DNA of 64,000 bases, from positions 15,750,248 through 15,814,247 of the forward strand of contig CM068551.1 of the NCBI GenBank assembly GCA_035048495.1, in the 5' to 3' direction. Positions 1 through 13,100 of this stretch are shown here, piece by piece. The position numbers and the translations under genes are program-made. Within the stretch, counting starts at the first letter, position 1; every line of letters starts with the position of its first letter. Below the pieces are notes generated by a model, which saw only the letters and a list, made by a program, of their open reading frames with translations, did no database searches and had not been told where the DNA came from. This DNA comes from Euptelea pleiosperma. Its lineage: Eukaryota > Streptophyta > Magnoliopsida > Ranunculales > Eupteleaceae.

Positions 1-63
1 TCTGTCATTGCCTCTATATCTTAGAAGGGTCATAAATCGACTCTGAAGAAGCCAGGTGAAGAA

Positions 64-640
64 AGAAAACAACCCAAGTGTGATCATTGTGGTCATCTGG
101 GTCACATTAGAGACACCTACTGGGAGCTACATGGGCGTCCTCCAGGACTAGGCCCAAATCCTCACTAGCACCCTACAGCTAGACATGGGTCACTTGCAAC
201 ACAATCAGTGACTCAGGACACTACCCCCACAACGCCTTCCTCTTTTGGGGACATGGATTCTTTTACCCCTGGAGATCTTGAGAGGCTTCATCATATGATG
301 GCCCAACTCAGTGGCTAGGCTTCCACTTCTACATCTACCTTTGCTCAAACAGCTACTGGGTCTGCTTTCTCTATATCTACTATTCATTCCAGCCCTTCTT
401 GGATCATCGATTCAGGGGCGTCTGATCATATGACTGGTATGTATTCCATTTTTTCCAGTTATACTATTTGTTCTGGTCAGGATAAAGTTAGGATTGCTGA
501 TGGCACCCTTTCCTCTATTTCTGGTAAAGGAAATGTTCATGCCTTTCCAGCACTAACCCTGTCATTTGTTCTGCATGTTCCCCAGTTTATTGCTAACTTG
601 CTTTCTGTTAGTAGTCTTAATTGCAGTATAACAATTTTTC
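64..640 (+). pseudogene. copia gag zinc knuckle and aspartic protease remnant
   Basis: Near 88-150 the frame reads a CCHC-like knuckle, CDHCGHLGHIRDTY, in which the last Cys is Tyr (TAC for TGC), followed by WELHGRP as in copia Gag. At 400-437 the protease motif WIIDSGASDHMTG carries the catalytic DSG triad, and downstream LHVPQFIANLLSVSSL matches the end of copia protease. Stops occur between the two, for example after the MMAQLSG segment near 317. Non-functional remnant. Confidence 0.88.
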
Positions 641-769
641 CTTTGCACTGTGTGTTTCAGGATCTGGAGTCGAGGCGGACAATTGGCAGTGGAGGATGGT
701 GACTTGTACCTCCTTGATTCCTCAGTATATCCATCAGTTCAACACTAGTAGTAGTAGTCGAGCCAATAA

Positions 770-1300
770 AGACCACTTAATGCTTTGGCATAACCAGCTT
801 GGCCATGTCCCTGTCTCAGTGTTGAAGCATGTCTTTCCTACTTTTTCATTTATGTCCACAGTTTAGTTTCACTGTGAAACGTGTGAACTTGCTAAGCATT
901 GTCGTTCTATTTTTCCTATTAGTGAAAATAAAAGCAATGTTCCTTTCTCTATTGTGCATTCTGATGTGTGGGGTCTTGCCCCAGTGACCTCTTTATTTGG
1001 ATATCGCTACTTTGTTACTTTTGTGGATGACTTCAGCAGATGGGCTTGGGTGTATCTTATGAAAACGAAAGATGAGGTTTTTTCCATCTTTCAGATATTT
1101 CATAAAATGGTCGCGACTTAGTTCGATACTCCACTGAAGGTTCTTAGTTCTGACAATGGGGATGAATACTTGAATGAGGGGCTAAAAGACTATTTCGCCT
1201 CTCATGGCATTGTGCATCAAACCTCTTATCCTTCGACACCTCAACAAAATGGGAAAGTCGAGCAAAAAAATCGCCATCTTCTTGAGGTTGAGAGTGCCCT
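770..1300 (+). pseudogene. copia integrase remnant
   Basis: A GAG-pre-integrase segment (LMLWHNQLGHVPVSVLKH) is followed by a CETCELAKH zinc-binding half and then the integrase core. HSDVWG holds the first catalytic Asp, FVTFVDDFSRWAWVYLMK follows, SSDNGDEY holds the second Asp, and TPQQNGKVEQKNRHLLEV holds the Glu. At least two in-frame stops (near 864 and 1122) and frameshifts interrupt it. The reading frame is lost after about 1300. Confidence 0.9.
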
Positions 1301-1979
1301 TCATCTTGGGATGCAGGTTCCAAAATCTTACTGGTTTGAATCGGTTCTTCTTCCCTCCTACCTTATCAAGCAGATGCCATCCCGGGTTCTCGATTTTTAG
1401 ACTCCCGTTTCTCTTTTGGTTCCTGATTGTCCTAGTTTTCTTGTTCTTTCCAAAATATTTGGATGTGTTTGCTATGTGCATGTTCATCGTCACTCCGTGA
1501 CAAATAGATCAACGTGCATTGAAATGCATCTTTTTTGAGTACCCTTCGAATCAAAAAGGGTACAGGTGTTATCATCTAGGCACCCATCAGCGCTTTATAT
1601 CTATGGATGTCACATTAATGAAGAGAGTTTAGTTCCTATGCCTATTCCTATCCCTGTTATGTCTTCTGGCACGGATACAGCCTTTACTCCAATGCCAAAA
1701 CCTGAGTCCACTATTGACAAGGACACTTCTACTATTGCAGTAGACATGCGAGTTTACGTCAGATCCAGGAGGAAGAGACAAGTTACTGGCTCTATTCCTA
1801 CTAGTCTACCCTCGAATCCAGCTCCAGGTATTGCATTTGTCCCTATTTTAGTTCATGAGCCTCCAGAACCTCCTATTCCAAAGGAGGATCTCCCCGGTGT
1901 ACCCTATTTCTCACTTTGTCTCTTATCAGTCTCTGTCTCTATCTTATCATAATTTTATTAGTACAGTGTCTTCTGTGTC

Positions 1980-2795
1980 TTTGCCATCCAGCATTTTAGA
2001 TGCTCTCAATCACCCAAAGTGGAAAGAGGCTATGATAGACGAAATGCATGCTCTTGAAAAAAAAACAGATCATGGGATCTTGTTCCATTAAGGAAAGAAA
2101 TCTGTGTGCAAATGGGTCTTACTATGAAGCATTAGGCCGATGGTTCCATTGATAGGTATAGAGCTTGCCTTGTTCCAAAGGGATTCACTCAGACCTATGG
2201 GATTGATTATCAGGAGACATTTGCACCGTTAGCCAAAATGAACTCAATCAGAGTTCTATTGTCTTTGGCTGCGAACATGTCATGGTTTTTACATCAGTTG
2301 GATGTAAAGAATGCCTTCTTACATAGAGACCTGACAGAGGAAGTTGACATGTAGTTGCCACTTGGATTTCAGGAAGTGAAAAAAAAGGTGTGCAAATTAA
2401 AGAAAGCTTTATGTGAGTTAAAACAATCTCCTCGAGCATTGTTTGAGCGGTTCAGTAGTACAGTCAGAAGAGTTGGCTATATACAAAGTCAAGCAAATCA
2501 CACACTGTTTGTGAAGCACCAGCTGACCCGTACCACAACGTTGATTGTCTATATGAATGACATTGTCATCACGGGTAGTGATCCAAGAGAAATCAAGCAG
2601 CTAAAGACTTTCTTGTTTTATGAGTTTGAAACAAAGGATCTAGGACCATTAAAATACTTTCTAGGGATTGAGGTTGCAAGATCACTGAAAGGGATCTTTA
2701 TATCTCAGAAGAAGTATGTCTTAGATTTGCTGAGTGAAACTAAGTACTTGGGAGCACAACCAGCAGAGACTCCTATGGATCAAACCATCAACTGA
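1980..2795 (+). pseudogene. copia reverse transcriptase remnant with altered active site
   Basis: The RT starts at LNHPKWKEAMIDEMHALEKK and passes through FTQTYGIDYQETFAPLAKMN, FLHQLDVKNAFLHRDL and the FLGIEVARSLKGIFISQKKY thumb region. The catalytic YVDD box reads YMND at about 2550-2561 (tat atg aat gac), so the first catalytic Asp is replaced by Asn. A stop interrupts the segment just after the EEVDM motif (about 2352), and frameshifts occur near 2090-2150. Catalytically dead. Confidence 0.9.
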
Positions 2796-2830
2796 ACTTC
2801 GAGGATGGTGATCTCTTTGAGGATGCTGCC

Positions 2831-3440
2831 ATGTTTCAGCGACTGACTGGCAGACTGATCTACCTGGCTCATACACGACCTGATATTGCCTACGCAGTGA
2901 GTGTCATTAGCCGATTTATGCACTCACCTCGGTCACTACAACTTGAAGTAGCTCACAGAGTACCGTGGTATCTCAAGGGGTCTCCGGGTCGGGGCATATT
3001 GTTCGGACAACATGGACATTTCAAGGTAAAAGCATACAACGATGCAGATTGGGCAGGGGTAGTTACTGATAGACGGTCCACATCAGGTTACTGCACCTTT
3101 GTCGGAGATCATTTGGTTTCTTTTCGCAGCAAGGAACAACCTGTTGTAACCCGATCCAGTACGGAGGCAGAGTTTCGCTCTATGGCACATGGCGTTTGTG
3201 AACTCCTCTGGTTGAAGATCATACTCAAGGAATTGGGAATCAAGGTAACAGAAAAAATGAGCCTTTGTTGTGAAAATAAAGCAACTATTAGCATAGCTCA
3301 CAATGCTGACATGACTTAGCATATTGAGGTTGATCGACACTTCATCAAGGAGAAGCTTCAACAAGGATTGATTTGTACACCTTATGTGAGAACGCGGGAG
3401 CATGTTGCAGATATACTTACTACGGGAGTAAGTCAATCCT
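2831..3440 (+). pseudogene. copia RNase H remnant
   Basis: The ORF from 2831 reads LIYLAHTRPDIAYAVSVISR, then the RNase H segment NDADWAGVVTDRRSTSGYCT, then SSTEAEFRSMAHGVCELLWL, all typical of copia elements. The frame stops after AHNADMT (3317-3319, tag), and the conserved tail HIEVDRHFIKEKLQ continues in the same frame beyond that stop. The decay is mild compared with the integrase part. Confidence 0.9.
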
Positions 3441-3483
3441 AATACATTAATTGGTAAGCTGGGCATGGATATCTTTGAACCAG

Positions 3484-3856
3484 CTTGAGGGGGAGTGTTG
3501 GATTTGTTCGATTGTGGGCCCCACGTTGGGGTGCACTTAGTGGGTTGATCTTCATTTCAACCCCTACATGTGTTTTTGACTCAAAATTCCTTGGGAGAAT
3601 GGTTGTTTTACACTAGAAACCTCTCAAAAGCAACGAAATGTGGGGAAAATTGGAGCAGAAGTGGTTTTAAACAATTCTCATCCATTTTAATGCTTCGGTC
3701 GTGAGTTTTCACCAAATATAATTTACAAGTAAACTTCACTTCGCCAGGTCATAAGTCAACAAAATTCACCATAAAAGTTTACCTAATTTAATAATATTTT
3801 AGTAAGTGCCATATATTTACCTATGCTCTAAGAGGCCCCGGATACCCATTTATATA

Positions 3857-3900
<44 letters not shown>
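3484..3900 (+). repeat. copia polypurine tract and start of 3' LTR
   Basis: The purine-rich CTTGAGGGGGAG at 3484-3495 directly precedes TGTTGGATTTG at 3496, the usual copia PPT/LTR junction. The LTR end was not found because the 5' partner is outside the window, so the right boundary given is only a guess. Remaining sequence up to the DENN exon is AT-rich and shows no coding signal. Confidence 0.6.
3863..3897. repeat. (TG)n microsatellite
   Basis: An uninterrupted TG dinucleotide run of about 17 units follows a short TA-rich stretch. Confidence 0.95.
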
Positions 3901-4126
3901 ACTATAATGTATCTTAGCATGTCAGTGCGTATCGGACAAAGGTGATTCATTTTAGCATATATGGCTGTAGATTTAGTTTAATTGCTTTAAACATCTGCCT
4001 GCCGAAATGTATTGTGCCGAATTGATACTTATCAATTTTTCCACTTGTTGATATGCTGAATGATTCTGATAGTTTAATTATGCTAGGTATTGACTATGAG
4101 AGTATGATGGATCTTGCATCTTTCAG

Positions 4127-4189
4127 GTTTTGGCATTATTTGCAGGAGTATTACTGGAAAAACAAGTAGTAGTGGTGTGCCCAAATTTG
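4127..4189 (+). CDS. DENN gene exon a
   Basis: Acceptor tttcag precedes GTTTTGGCATTATTTGCAGG and donor GTAAGT follows. It encodes 21 residues, VLALFAGVLLEKQVVVVCPN plus L, the hydrophobic start of the cDENN core. Confidence 0.92.
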
Positions 4190-7100
4190 GTAAGTTAATC
4201 ATGTTATTTGGAGATCTTCGATTTTCAACTATAGATGGAATCTAATGTTGAGTTTCCTGTGTCATTTATAATGTTCAGTTCTTAACATTATATATGAGAA
4301 ATAAGTTGTCATTTCTAAATAATTTTCTCCTCTATGAATCTCGAAACTTTAATTTATGCAGGATGTGTCTTATCACTTATTTTCATTATTTTATGCAGGG
4401 TGTACTATCGGCTACTGTTTTATCACTTATTCCAATGATTCGTCCATTTGAGTGGCAGAGTTTATTGCTTCCGGTAAGTTTAATAGCCTGAAGCATGTAT
4501 GATCTTTCCTTTTGAACTTTTAGATCTCTACAAAATATTCGTAAATAGAAGGATGAAAATTTCAAAAATCTTGGAATTAGTTGTACAAACATTTCATAGC
4601 ATGGCTTCTTACTTACACTGAGGGTTTTGTATTAGTTTGTAAACATTATGCTATTCTTTTCAACAGCTTGAAACGTAGGGTCTTCGTCTTGACTGATTTT
4701 GGAAAATATTTCATAAAACATCGATCGTTTTCTAGATTATACTAAATTGTATTATTTGCTCGCAGGAAGATGTGATAATTAGGAAAATTTGAAGCCACTA
4801 GTGATGCAAGTAATGGTTAATTTCTGGGAGAGAAACTAACTGATATAGAACAAAGCTCAAATCAGGCATGTTCCTCTATTGCACGACAATCACATCACAA
4901 TAGAGAAGTACTTGTCCATGCACAAATCTTAAAAAGAAGCAGAAAAAATGTGCCCTAAGGACAATAGGTTTTTATTTTATAAGAGAAAACCCACCGACAA
5001 AATTCAGTTCCACTAACTTAAAACTCAATACCTATGGTTAAGAAACCGACATGGGAGATATTTAGAACATGGGAGCAAGGAAATAAATTTCGCAAAATTA
5101 TTGAAATATAACCATTTCCTAGGTTATCGACAGGAAAGAATACATACATGAAAAAAATGTTAAATTTCACAAAATGTTCCATACATGTCGAAATATTTCG
5201 CGTGAACAGTAAATTTCAATCAATTGACAGTGTAAATATGTATTATTTCAATCGAAATGTTTCGACATGAATAGATACATTTTGATTGAATGTAGGAAAC
5301 ATCCCATTTGAGCTCCAAACCACCACAAATCCCATATTTGATCTATTTAACCCATTTCCATATATTTTTTTAAAAAAAAAAAAAAGACCAATCCATTGTA
5401 GATTTCTTGGTTTGCAGATTGATCGTTAGGACGAATCGAATCCCATTTTAGAGTTTTTCAAATTCGAAATGTACGTAAATATAAAATTTCTTGCTATCAT
5501 TTCTTACTACAAATTGATAGATTATGTGTAAATGCATCAAATCTATGAATCTATGATGCATTTACACTGGATTTGTGCATGGATTGGAGATCATTTAGGA
5601 TGAAAATTTGAAATTCGGGAAAATCCCAATTTCATTTGTTTTTACTCTAAACATTCATGATTGTGCATAAACTGATTATATGTTGCGTAATTTAGCCCGT
5701 TCTAAAAGTTGGTTGAATTCAAAAAAAATATTTGAACATTCAAAAAATTAAGTAAATGTTATAAGTGAATAGTAAATAGGTTTTCTAAAATTATACATAA
5801 TATTAAGACATTAATGTAAGTAAATAAGGATTCATTAATACCTTGATTTATGACTTTTTTTTATAATTAGCTACTAAATAATACCTTGACTGACTATTAT
5901 ATTACAGACCGCTATGGTCATTCATTTGTACACTACATATGGTTGTATATTATGGTTTGATAGCTTATGAGTATGTTTTTATGTTCTATCATTTTCGAAA
6001 CTTTCCACAAAAAATTTCCACAATATTTCCATCATTTTTGCATTATTTCCATGAAAAATGTATTATTTGCACACTAATCGAAATATATCAATTTCCGAGC
6101 TGGTCGAAATAAACCTCAAAACCAAAATTTATTTCCTTGCATGGGAGTAACCTCAGCGACTTGACTACACAAGCGTAGGAGTCTGTTTGACTCAGGAAGT
6201 CAACTCAAAGAGTCAGGGAGCTATGCTTTATCGCACTCACTAACCTTAATACATCTGCTTTATTTTACTATTTTAGTTTCATCGAATAAACATATCAGAC
6301 CTAGTTGCAGCAACCAGGAAACTTCTACCTAAGTGCCGCTCCTTCAGAATCTTGTTTCCACTCCCACACCTGTTTCCTAAAATAGATTTAGTCAGAACTT
6401 GATTGCAACACCTGCCTTCTACTTTGGTGCCTGAATCTCTCCCGCAACCATTCTCACTTCCTGCGACTAAGATTTGAGTTCTAATGAGAATATTGGTGAT
6501 TTGGATGAAGTAACAAAAAATGAGACAATTTTATGAATAAAGTAATATTTTTTTTATTGTAGTTTGATTATTCTTATTGTGCTGCTTGTTGATTTGGTCC
6601 TACTTTGTATAATCTTATTACTTACTAGATTCGATGTTTAAGTTTGTTTGGTAAATATTAAATAATATGTAGCGACTCAAGTTATCTTCAGTTACTTGCA
6701 TTGATGCGTATTTATTCAGGAAAAATAAAGTAGAAATTACTCTTTGAAGTAAGTTGTATCTTGATCTTTTTCAGGTTCTACCAAGAAAAATGCTTGATTT
6801 TCTTGATGCTCCAGTCCCTTTCATTGTAAGTTTGTAATTGTTTTGCTCTCATTTTTGGTGGATTTGATGAATTGCACTAGAGAAATTTCTTAGTAATACC
6901 ATTATGAAAGAATTCCTTGTTCATTATTATTGAAGTTCTCAAGTCCATCAACAAATTAAGCAACTTACATTAAACTACCTTATTTTGGTTGGCAAGTTGA
7001 TTGGAGAAAATGCCTTGCTTTGTGAGTGATTAGTTTGTCAAGCTTACATAGGCATCTCACATACGGATTTCCCATTTGTACCTTGTAAAAATATCAATGA

Positions 7101-10100
7101 CGTGTAGCATTTCTCTCTAGTCTAATTTATTGGAAGTTGCATAAATTTGACAAATCTTATCTAATTAATTCTGGTGCATTTGTGAATGTTTGGTTGTCAT
7201 GAATTTCATTGAGCTCATGAGTTCCAGCTACATACGACTTACCTTTGATGTGAATGACAACCTTTTTGTTCTTATGATATATTGGCCAATTGGAGCATGT
7301 GTAAATTTTCATGATCAGAATTCTACCTATTTATTGTGATGTGTGTGCTTATTTACCTGTTCAAGGGCGACTAATGGTCACTTATTAGTTCTCAGTCACA
7401 TGCTAAATCTTAATAGAATCTTCTTTCAAGAGTATCAAATTGACAATGTCATAAATATTAGTGTTTGATGTATTTTTTTATACGTAGCCTTAAGACTCTT
7501 GAGTCTACATTTGACCTTTATTCAACATGCAGAGTATGATTACTTGTTATATCATAGTCAGCTGTTGTGTAACAATTACTCCGTACTGGCTCTATTCACT
7601 AGCCTATGAGAAGGGTTATGATTGCTCCAAATTACTAAATAATAAAATTGTTCAATTGATGGGGTTCAAGGTAATATGCTTTCCGAACCAAGAATCTGAT
7701 GACTGACCCAGGTGATGATTATTTTTTTTTTGATAAGTTAAACTTTATTAAGGGCCTGAAAGGATAGGCTGAAAGCAAAGAAAACATACATCCATAAGCC
7801 TATAGGTCGAGATGACCTACTCTAGGCAAAGGCGGAGCAAAACAAAAACAAACTAACAACCATAAATCCCGATCAACTCCCCTCCCGAGTACAAATAGAA
7901 TCCCAGCGGAAGACGAAATCTTCAAAAAACAAACCCTTGCACTCCGAGAAGGCCTTAGACCACATAAACAATAAGCCCTTGATGTCGAGAATGATAGAAC
8001 GCGCATCCGCTTGCGTCCCTTCAAAGGCTCTCTGGTTCCTCTCCCTCCAAATACTCCAGATAATCGCTAAGGGGGTCATTCTCCATAAAATATTCCCTTT
8101 AGTTGAGAAAACTTTAGTAATCCAACTAAAGAGAAGGGATTTAAAGATGCCGGCATGACCCAACTCACCCCGAATTCTTTCAAAAAAAAACTCCAAATAA
8201 CCGTAGCCAGCTCACATAGCAACAAGAGGTGATCCACTGATTCCCCGTCAGACCTACACATCCAACAATAGTTGACCATGATGATCCCTCTAGCCATAAG
8301 ATGATCCACCATGAGGATCTTGTCAAGAGATGCTTCCCATGTAAAGAAAGCAACTTTAGTGGGGACCTTGAATTTCCACACCATGGCAGCTGGAAAGGGC
8401 GCATTCTCATTTCTTTGCATAGCTTCATAAAAGGAACTCACCGTGAAGGAACCCCTTTTGTTCCAAATCCAAACTCTCCTGTCCTGCACGATTGGTCTAA
8501 GGTGTGTATCCTGTAGTCAAAATAATAGACTGGATAAAGGATCTATCTCCCAGTCATTAAGGTTCCTTCTAAAGCCCAAATTCCACCCTTCCGACTCCCC
8601 TTCATTTTGAAAGAAGTCCTGGATAGATCCCGTTTTCCTCTCTGAGATGGAATATAACTCTGGGTAGTCTTCCTTTAGGGGATTGTCTCCATTCCAGGTA
8701 TCCTCCCAGAACCTGATTCTATTGCCCGCTCCAACCTCGAATCGAACGCCCTTGTCAAAGGCTTTGGCCACCTTGAGAATCCCTCTCCACACACTGCACC
8801 CGTACAGGTTTCTCGCCTCCCGACAATTCCAGCCAAAGGGAGAAACCCCGTACTTGCCAGCTGGGTTTGATAATGTCTTGCTGCTTGGCCTCCGATGGGT
8901 AATTGTGAAGGCACAGATGTTAGCCCTGCTTTTACCGCTTTTGTGCCTTAAGCGCCCAAAAATAACAAGAGTTGTCTTTTTAAGAAGAGGGTGAACATGG
9001 AGCTCGTTTGGTTCAGCACGTTTTGACGCAGATTGGCATTGCAAAACAGGCCCTAACATAAAAATAAAAAAGGAAAAGGAAAGGAATCCTGTGAGGATAT
9101 CTGCAAGAACTCAAATTGTATTCAGTAATTGAAATTGATCTACATTCCCATGCTCACATAACAAGTTCTCAAACATAGCTTGCGGGCTTAGATATTCTGC
9201 TTTTGTGGGAAAATTAAAAAGTCATCAAGGCTTTGTCAAAATCCATATGATACTGAACTTCTTCATGGTATTACTACTTGAAGTTCGAGTTGGGCATCCT
9301 TTTTGTACGAGTAAAATCATATATTATATAAAGAAAAAGGGACAATTCCCCACATACTGAAAACTGCTATAGAAAAGAGTCAAACCTATTAGAGAGAAAA
9401 AAAAAACTCTACATGCCAAACCTAGAGGCTGGATCAGACTACATAGGTCCAAGAATAACCGAGTCCCACTTAAAAAAGACATCTTTGACCATTACTCCTT
9501 AATGAATAGCCAACCAATGGTACAACGAGCCTTGGTCTTCTCTAGTATCAACACTTATGTCTTCATTTTTTTTTCTAGAAATTCCAGCATATAGAAAATG
9601 AAAGAAGTTACACCAAGAATGCTTTACTTATCAAAAAAGAAAAAGGTCTCCACAGAGAACGACCCCTTTTACGAAACACAATAGAGCCGACAGCTCATTC
9701 ATGTTTCCTAGGCATAAACCAGTGCATTCCAAAAAGCCATATGAATTCGTGCCATACTCCACTAAAGAAACCAAAGCAGGTGATCCACGGACTCTCCAGT
9801 TACTTTACAAAGAAAACAAATAGTGGAGAGATTCTTTCTCCTGCTTATCAAATGTTCCACCATTAAAATTTTGTTTAAGGATGTTGTCTAAGGAACAAAA
9901 GAAAAAGAACTTAAAGAGGGAATAGAGATTTTCCAACCCAAAAGGAAAAGCCTAGCTGAAAATGCTCCTTTATGGTCCCATCTACAAAGTCTTTTATTCT
10001 CCCTATATGTCAGCACGTAGGCGCCATTAAGACAATCCATCAACCTGGCTAGATGCTCCTCTTCCCAATCATTGAAGTTTCTTCTAAATTTTGGGGTCCA

Positions 10101-13100
10101 CACTGCTTTGCCTAACGCCTTCTTGAAAAAAATCTCTAACAAGCACTTTTGAGGTCCGTCATATCAAAGAGGGTTAGAAATTTTTAATGATGAGGAACAT
10201 CTCTATAGCATAGAACCTCCTAAATTCTCACTCTATAAATCATGCCCACTTCGAACCAAATACCTAGCAAACTCTTTAAAGACCTTGGAAATTCCGTTTA
10301 ATGCCCACTCCATCAGAGGAAACAACCTTCATACTATCCCAACCAAAACTTCTACTCCCAAATTTGCTCTCAATGATTTTTCTCTACATCTTACCTGGTT
10401 CCTCACCAAACCTCCAATTCCATTTTCTTAATAGGGCCTTGTTCACTTGGCCCTCCAACCTTCATACTGTCCTCCAACCTCCTTGAAAGAATCCTCCTTC
10501 ACGTTTCATAGGTCCCTTTCAAGCTTTTGAATTTGGTTAGCAACAGAAACGGCAATGGTAAAAACATATAACAAAAAGCTAGGTGAAATGAAAGAGTGCT
10601 TCAAATTAAAGTTGCCTTGTCTCTTAAATGGATACCCTTTCTTCCACCAAGCAAGTCTCCTCTCAAATCTTTATATCACCTAGTCCTATGATGTTCTCAA
10701 ACAGTAGGATACTCCAAGCTGTAACCCAAGGTATTACATCGGTAGGCAATCAACCTCGCACCCTAAGCATTTGCAAGATCATATAAATTATCAACATCTT
10801 CAACTCTGTAAACTTCACTGTTAGAGAATTAATACGTAAACCCAATACTGCTTTAAAGGATCTCAGAAAACACCTTAGGTAATGCAGTTGCATATGGGAA
10901 GCGTTGTGAAAAAGGATAGTGTCATCCACACATTGAAGATGAGATATGACTGAGCCATGGGATAACAGCACCATCTTGCCCTCCAAGTAAGTTTACTTGA
11001 TGCCTACACAACCAAAATGAAGAGGATTTGCTTGTTGTAATCCTCTAGAACTTTCGATGAAGCTGACAAAAGAACCATTGATAAAAACAGAAAAGGAAGT
11101 CGAAGATACGTAAACCCTTATCCATTTGATGCCAAACCCTAATTTGTGAAGCATGAGATCCTCCCAATTCACACGATCGTAAGCCATCTACGTTTCAACC
11201 TAGTTAAGAATTTCACACTTTTAAGGGTAAACTTACTTTGCTTCAAATTCATAATTTCTTTTTTATTTTAATTTTTTTTTGCAGGAAATGCTGCAGCTCT
11301 CATCTTAATAAGGGATATTTTCACTCCCTATTCATTTTTCCAAACTTTTCATTCTAGGTTATGCTTAGGATCACACATGAACGTTTATTTGCTCCTAATG
11401 ATTTTAGGTTCTCTGTTTAAGTATGTTGATGACTTCATTGATTTGAAACATCTATCACAAGTTATGGTTCTGATTTTCTTATGTTATAATTGTGTAGGTT
11501 GGCATACAACACAAACCGGCTGACAAGAAGATGAAAACTTCCAACTTCATTCATGTTAATGTGTACAAGGACCAGGTTTGTTAGATTTTGTGGCCTTCAT
11601 GGTGATTGAATGTTCTTATATTTGGCTTTTGACAGAAGTATATAATTTTCTGGCAGCACAGTGGTAGAATGTCTACTTTGATTTCTTCGGAGATTTGTGC
11701 TCTACAAATGTTCTAATTTGTATGTGTTATAAAATTTGTTGTTTATATGTATTAGCCCTAAGTTAAAGATTATCTATCTCACCCATACAAAGGAGGTAGG
11801 AATGGGAATAGGTTTAATTATGTTCATCCACTATAACGTTGTTATTTAACAATGATAATACAGTTATTAAAACCGTGTCCAGAAGTTGTGTGCATAATCA
11901 AAGGCATGATTCAAAATCTTGCTCCATCTCGGTTGAGAGTCGATAGCCACAAAGTCGGGATTCGGCAAAAAATCGGCAAGGGGTCAATTCGGGAAAATTC
12001 AGATAAATTTGGTAAAAATCGGGAAAAATCGACAAAATTATAAAAAAAATATAGCATGGCATTTTTCAAGTTAGAAATGTTTTTTTTTAACAAAAACACA
12101 TTTATATGATGAAAAACACATCTATAATTCCATAATAATAAGTCATAACTCATAAGCATGATTCATCATTCGTAATAAAAATTCAAAAATTGACAAAATC
12201 GAAATCAGAAGAGGAAAAAATGAGTCTTAGCCAATTAATCAGCGATTGATTCGTGAATTTAAAAATTGGAGATTTTTGACGATTTTTTGAAAAAGTTGAA
12301 GATTTTTGTGACTATAGACGTCTTGTTCCAGTAATGTATTGTCCCATACCAAAAGTCTAATTTAAGTACTAAAACTGGTTTAAAAGCTTATTTTAATGAA
12401 GCATTAAAAATGGTTTAATAGACGAATACGGTTTTTTTCCATTGTCTTGGTCTAGAGGTCTCGTTCTGTCAACGTACCAAGACAACAAGACAATAATATT
12501 TTAAAGCCTTGTCCAAATGTAGCGGAAATCGTATTTATGAAGGAGCATTCTCATGCCTTTGATGGCCCTCTATTAGCGTAATTTTGTATTAAACACTAAA
12601 AATTAGTTGGGACATTGATTTAGAGAGAATATATTCATGCTATGTTGTATTGATACGGGTACAGGTGTTGGTGTACAACAAGGGTGCGGAGCGTTCGACT
12701 CGGCAAACCTTGAAAAATAGGATTCATAGACTCAATAGTATACTTTTAAAAATGTGAAACAAAGTAATTGTTCTTTTATATAATAGTGAGTATGATAGCG
12801 GACAATGTGATAAAATATTTTATGATTTGTATCATATGCTTAAGGACAAGAGAATACATATATGTCATGTTATTTTTGTTGCATAGAAAACTTCAATTTT
12901 AAAAGTAGAACCCATAACCTAGGGAAAATGTTAATTCGTATCTTGCCAGTAAGGAAAGAAAAAACAAAATAGAATTTGGAAGTATCGAAGTCTGACACGC
13001 GTCTGACACGGGTCTTTCACCCATTGAATCGCTAATGCTAGGATGAAATGCAACGATATTCTTGTATCAAGGTAAATGGAGTGGTCATGGAGAATACGGA

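Larger units (their letters stand above)
1..3495 (+). mobile_element. Ty1/copia retrotransposon, internal region, left-truncated and decayed
   Basis: Translating the + strand in shifting frames gives the copia order gag zinc knuckle, protease, integrase, reverse transcriptase, RNase H, then a polypurine tract at 3484-3495. In-frame stops and frameshifts break it throughout, so it cannot encode a working polyprotein. The 5' LTR and start of gag lie left of the window or are lost. The order protease-integrase-RT-RNase H is diagnostic of copia rather than gypsy. The element lies upstream of the first visible DENN exon, so it is probably in a DENN intron (inference, since earlier exons are outside the window). 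Confidence 0.9.
6826..11497 (+). other. DENN intron c-d
   Basis: 4.7-kb intron containing two LINE fragments on the opposite strand (7722-9059 and about 9300-11190). The parts 6826-7720, 9060-9300 and 11191-11497 are AT-rich and show no feature I can support. Confidence 0.75.
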
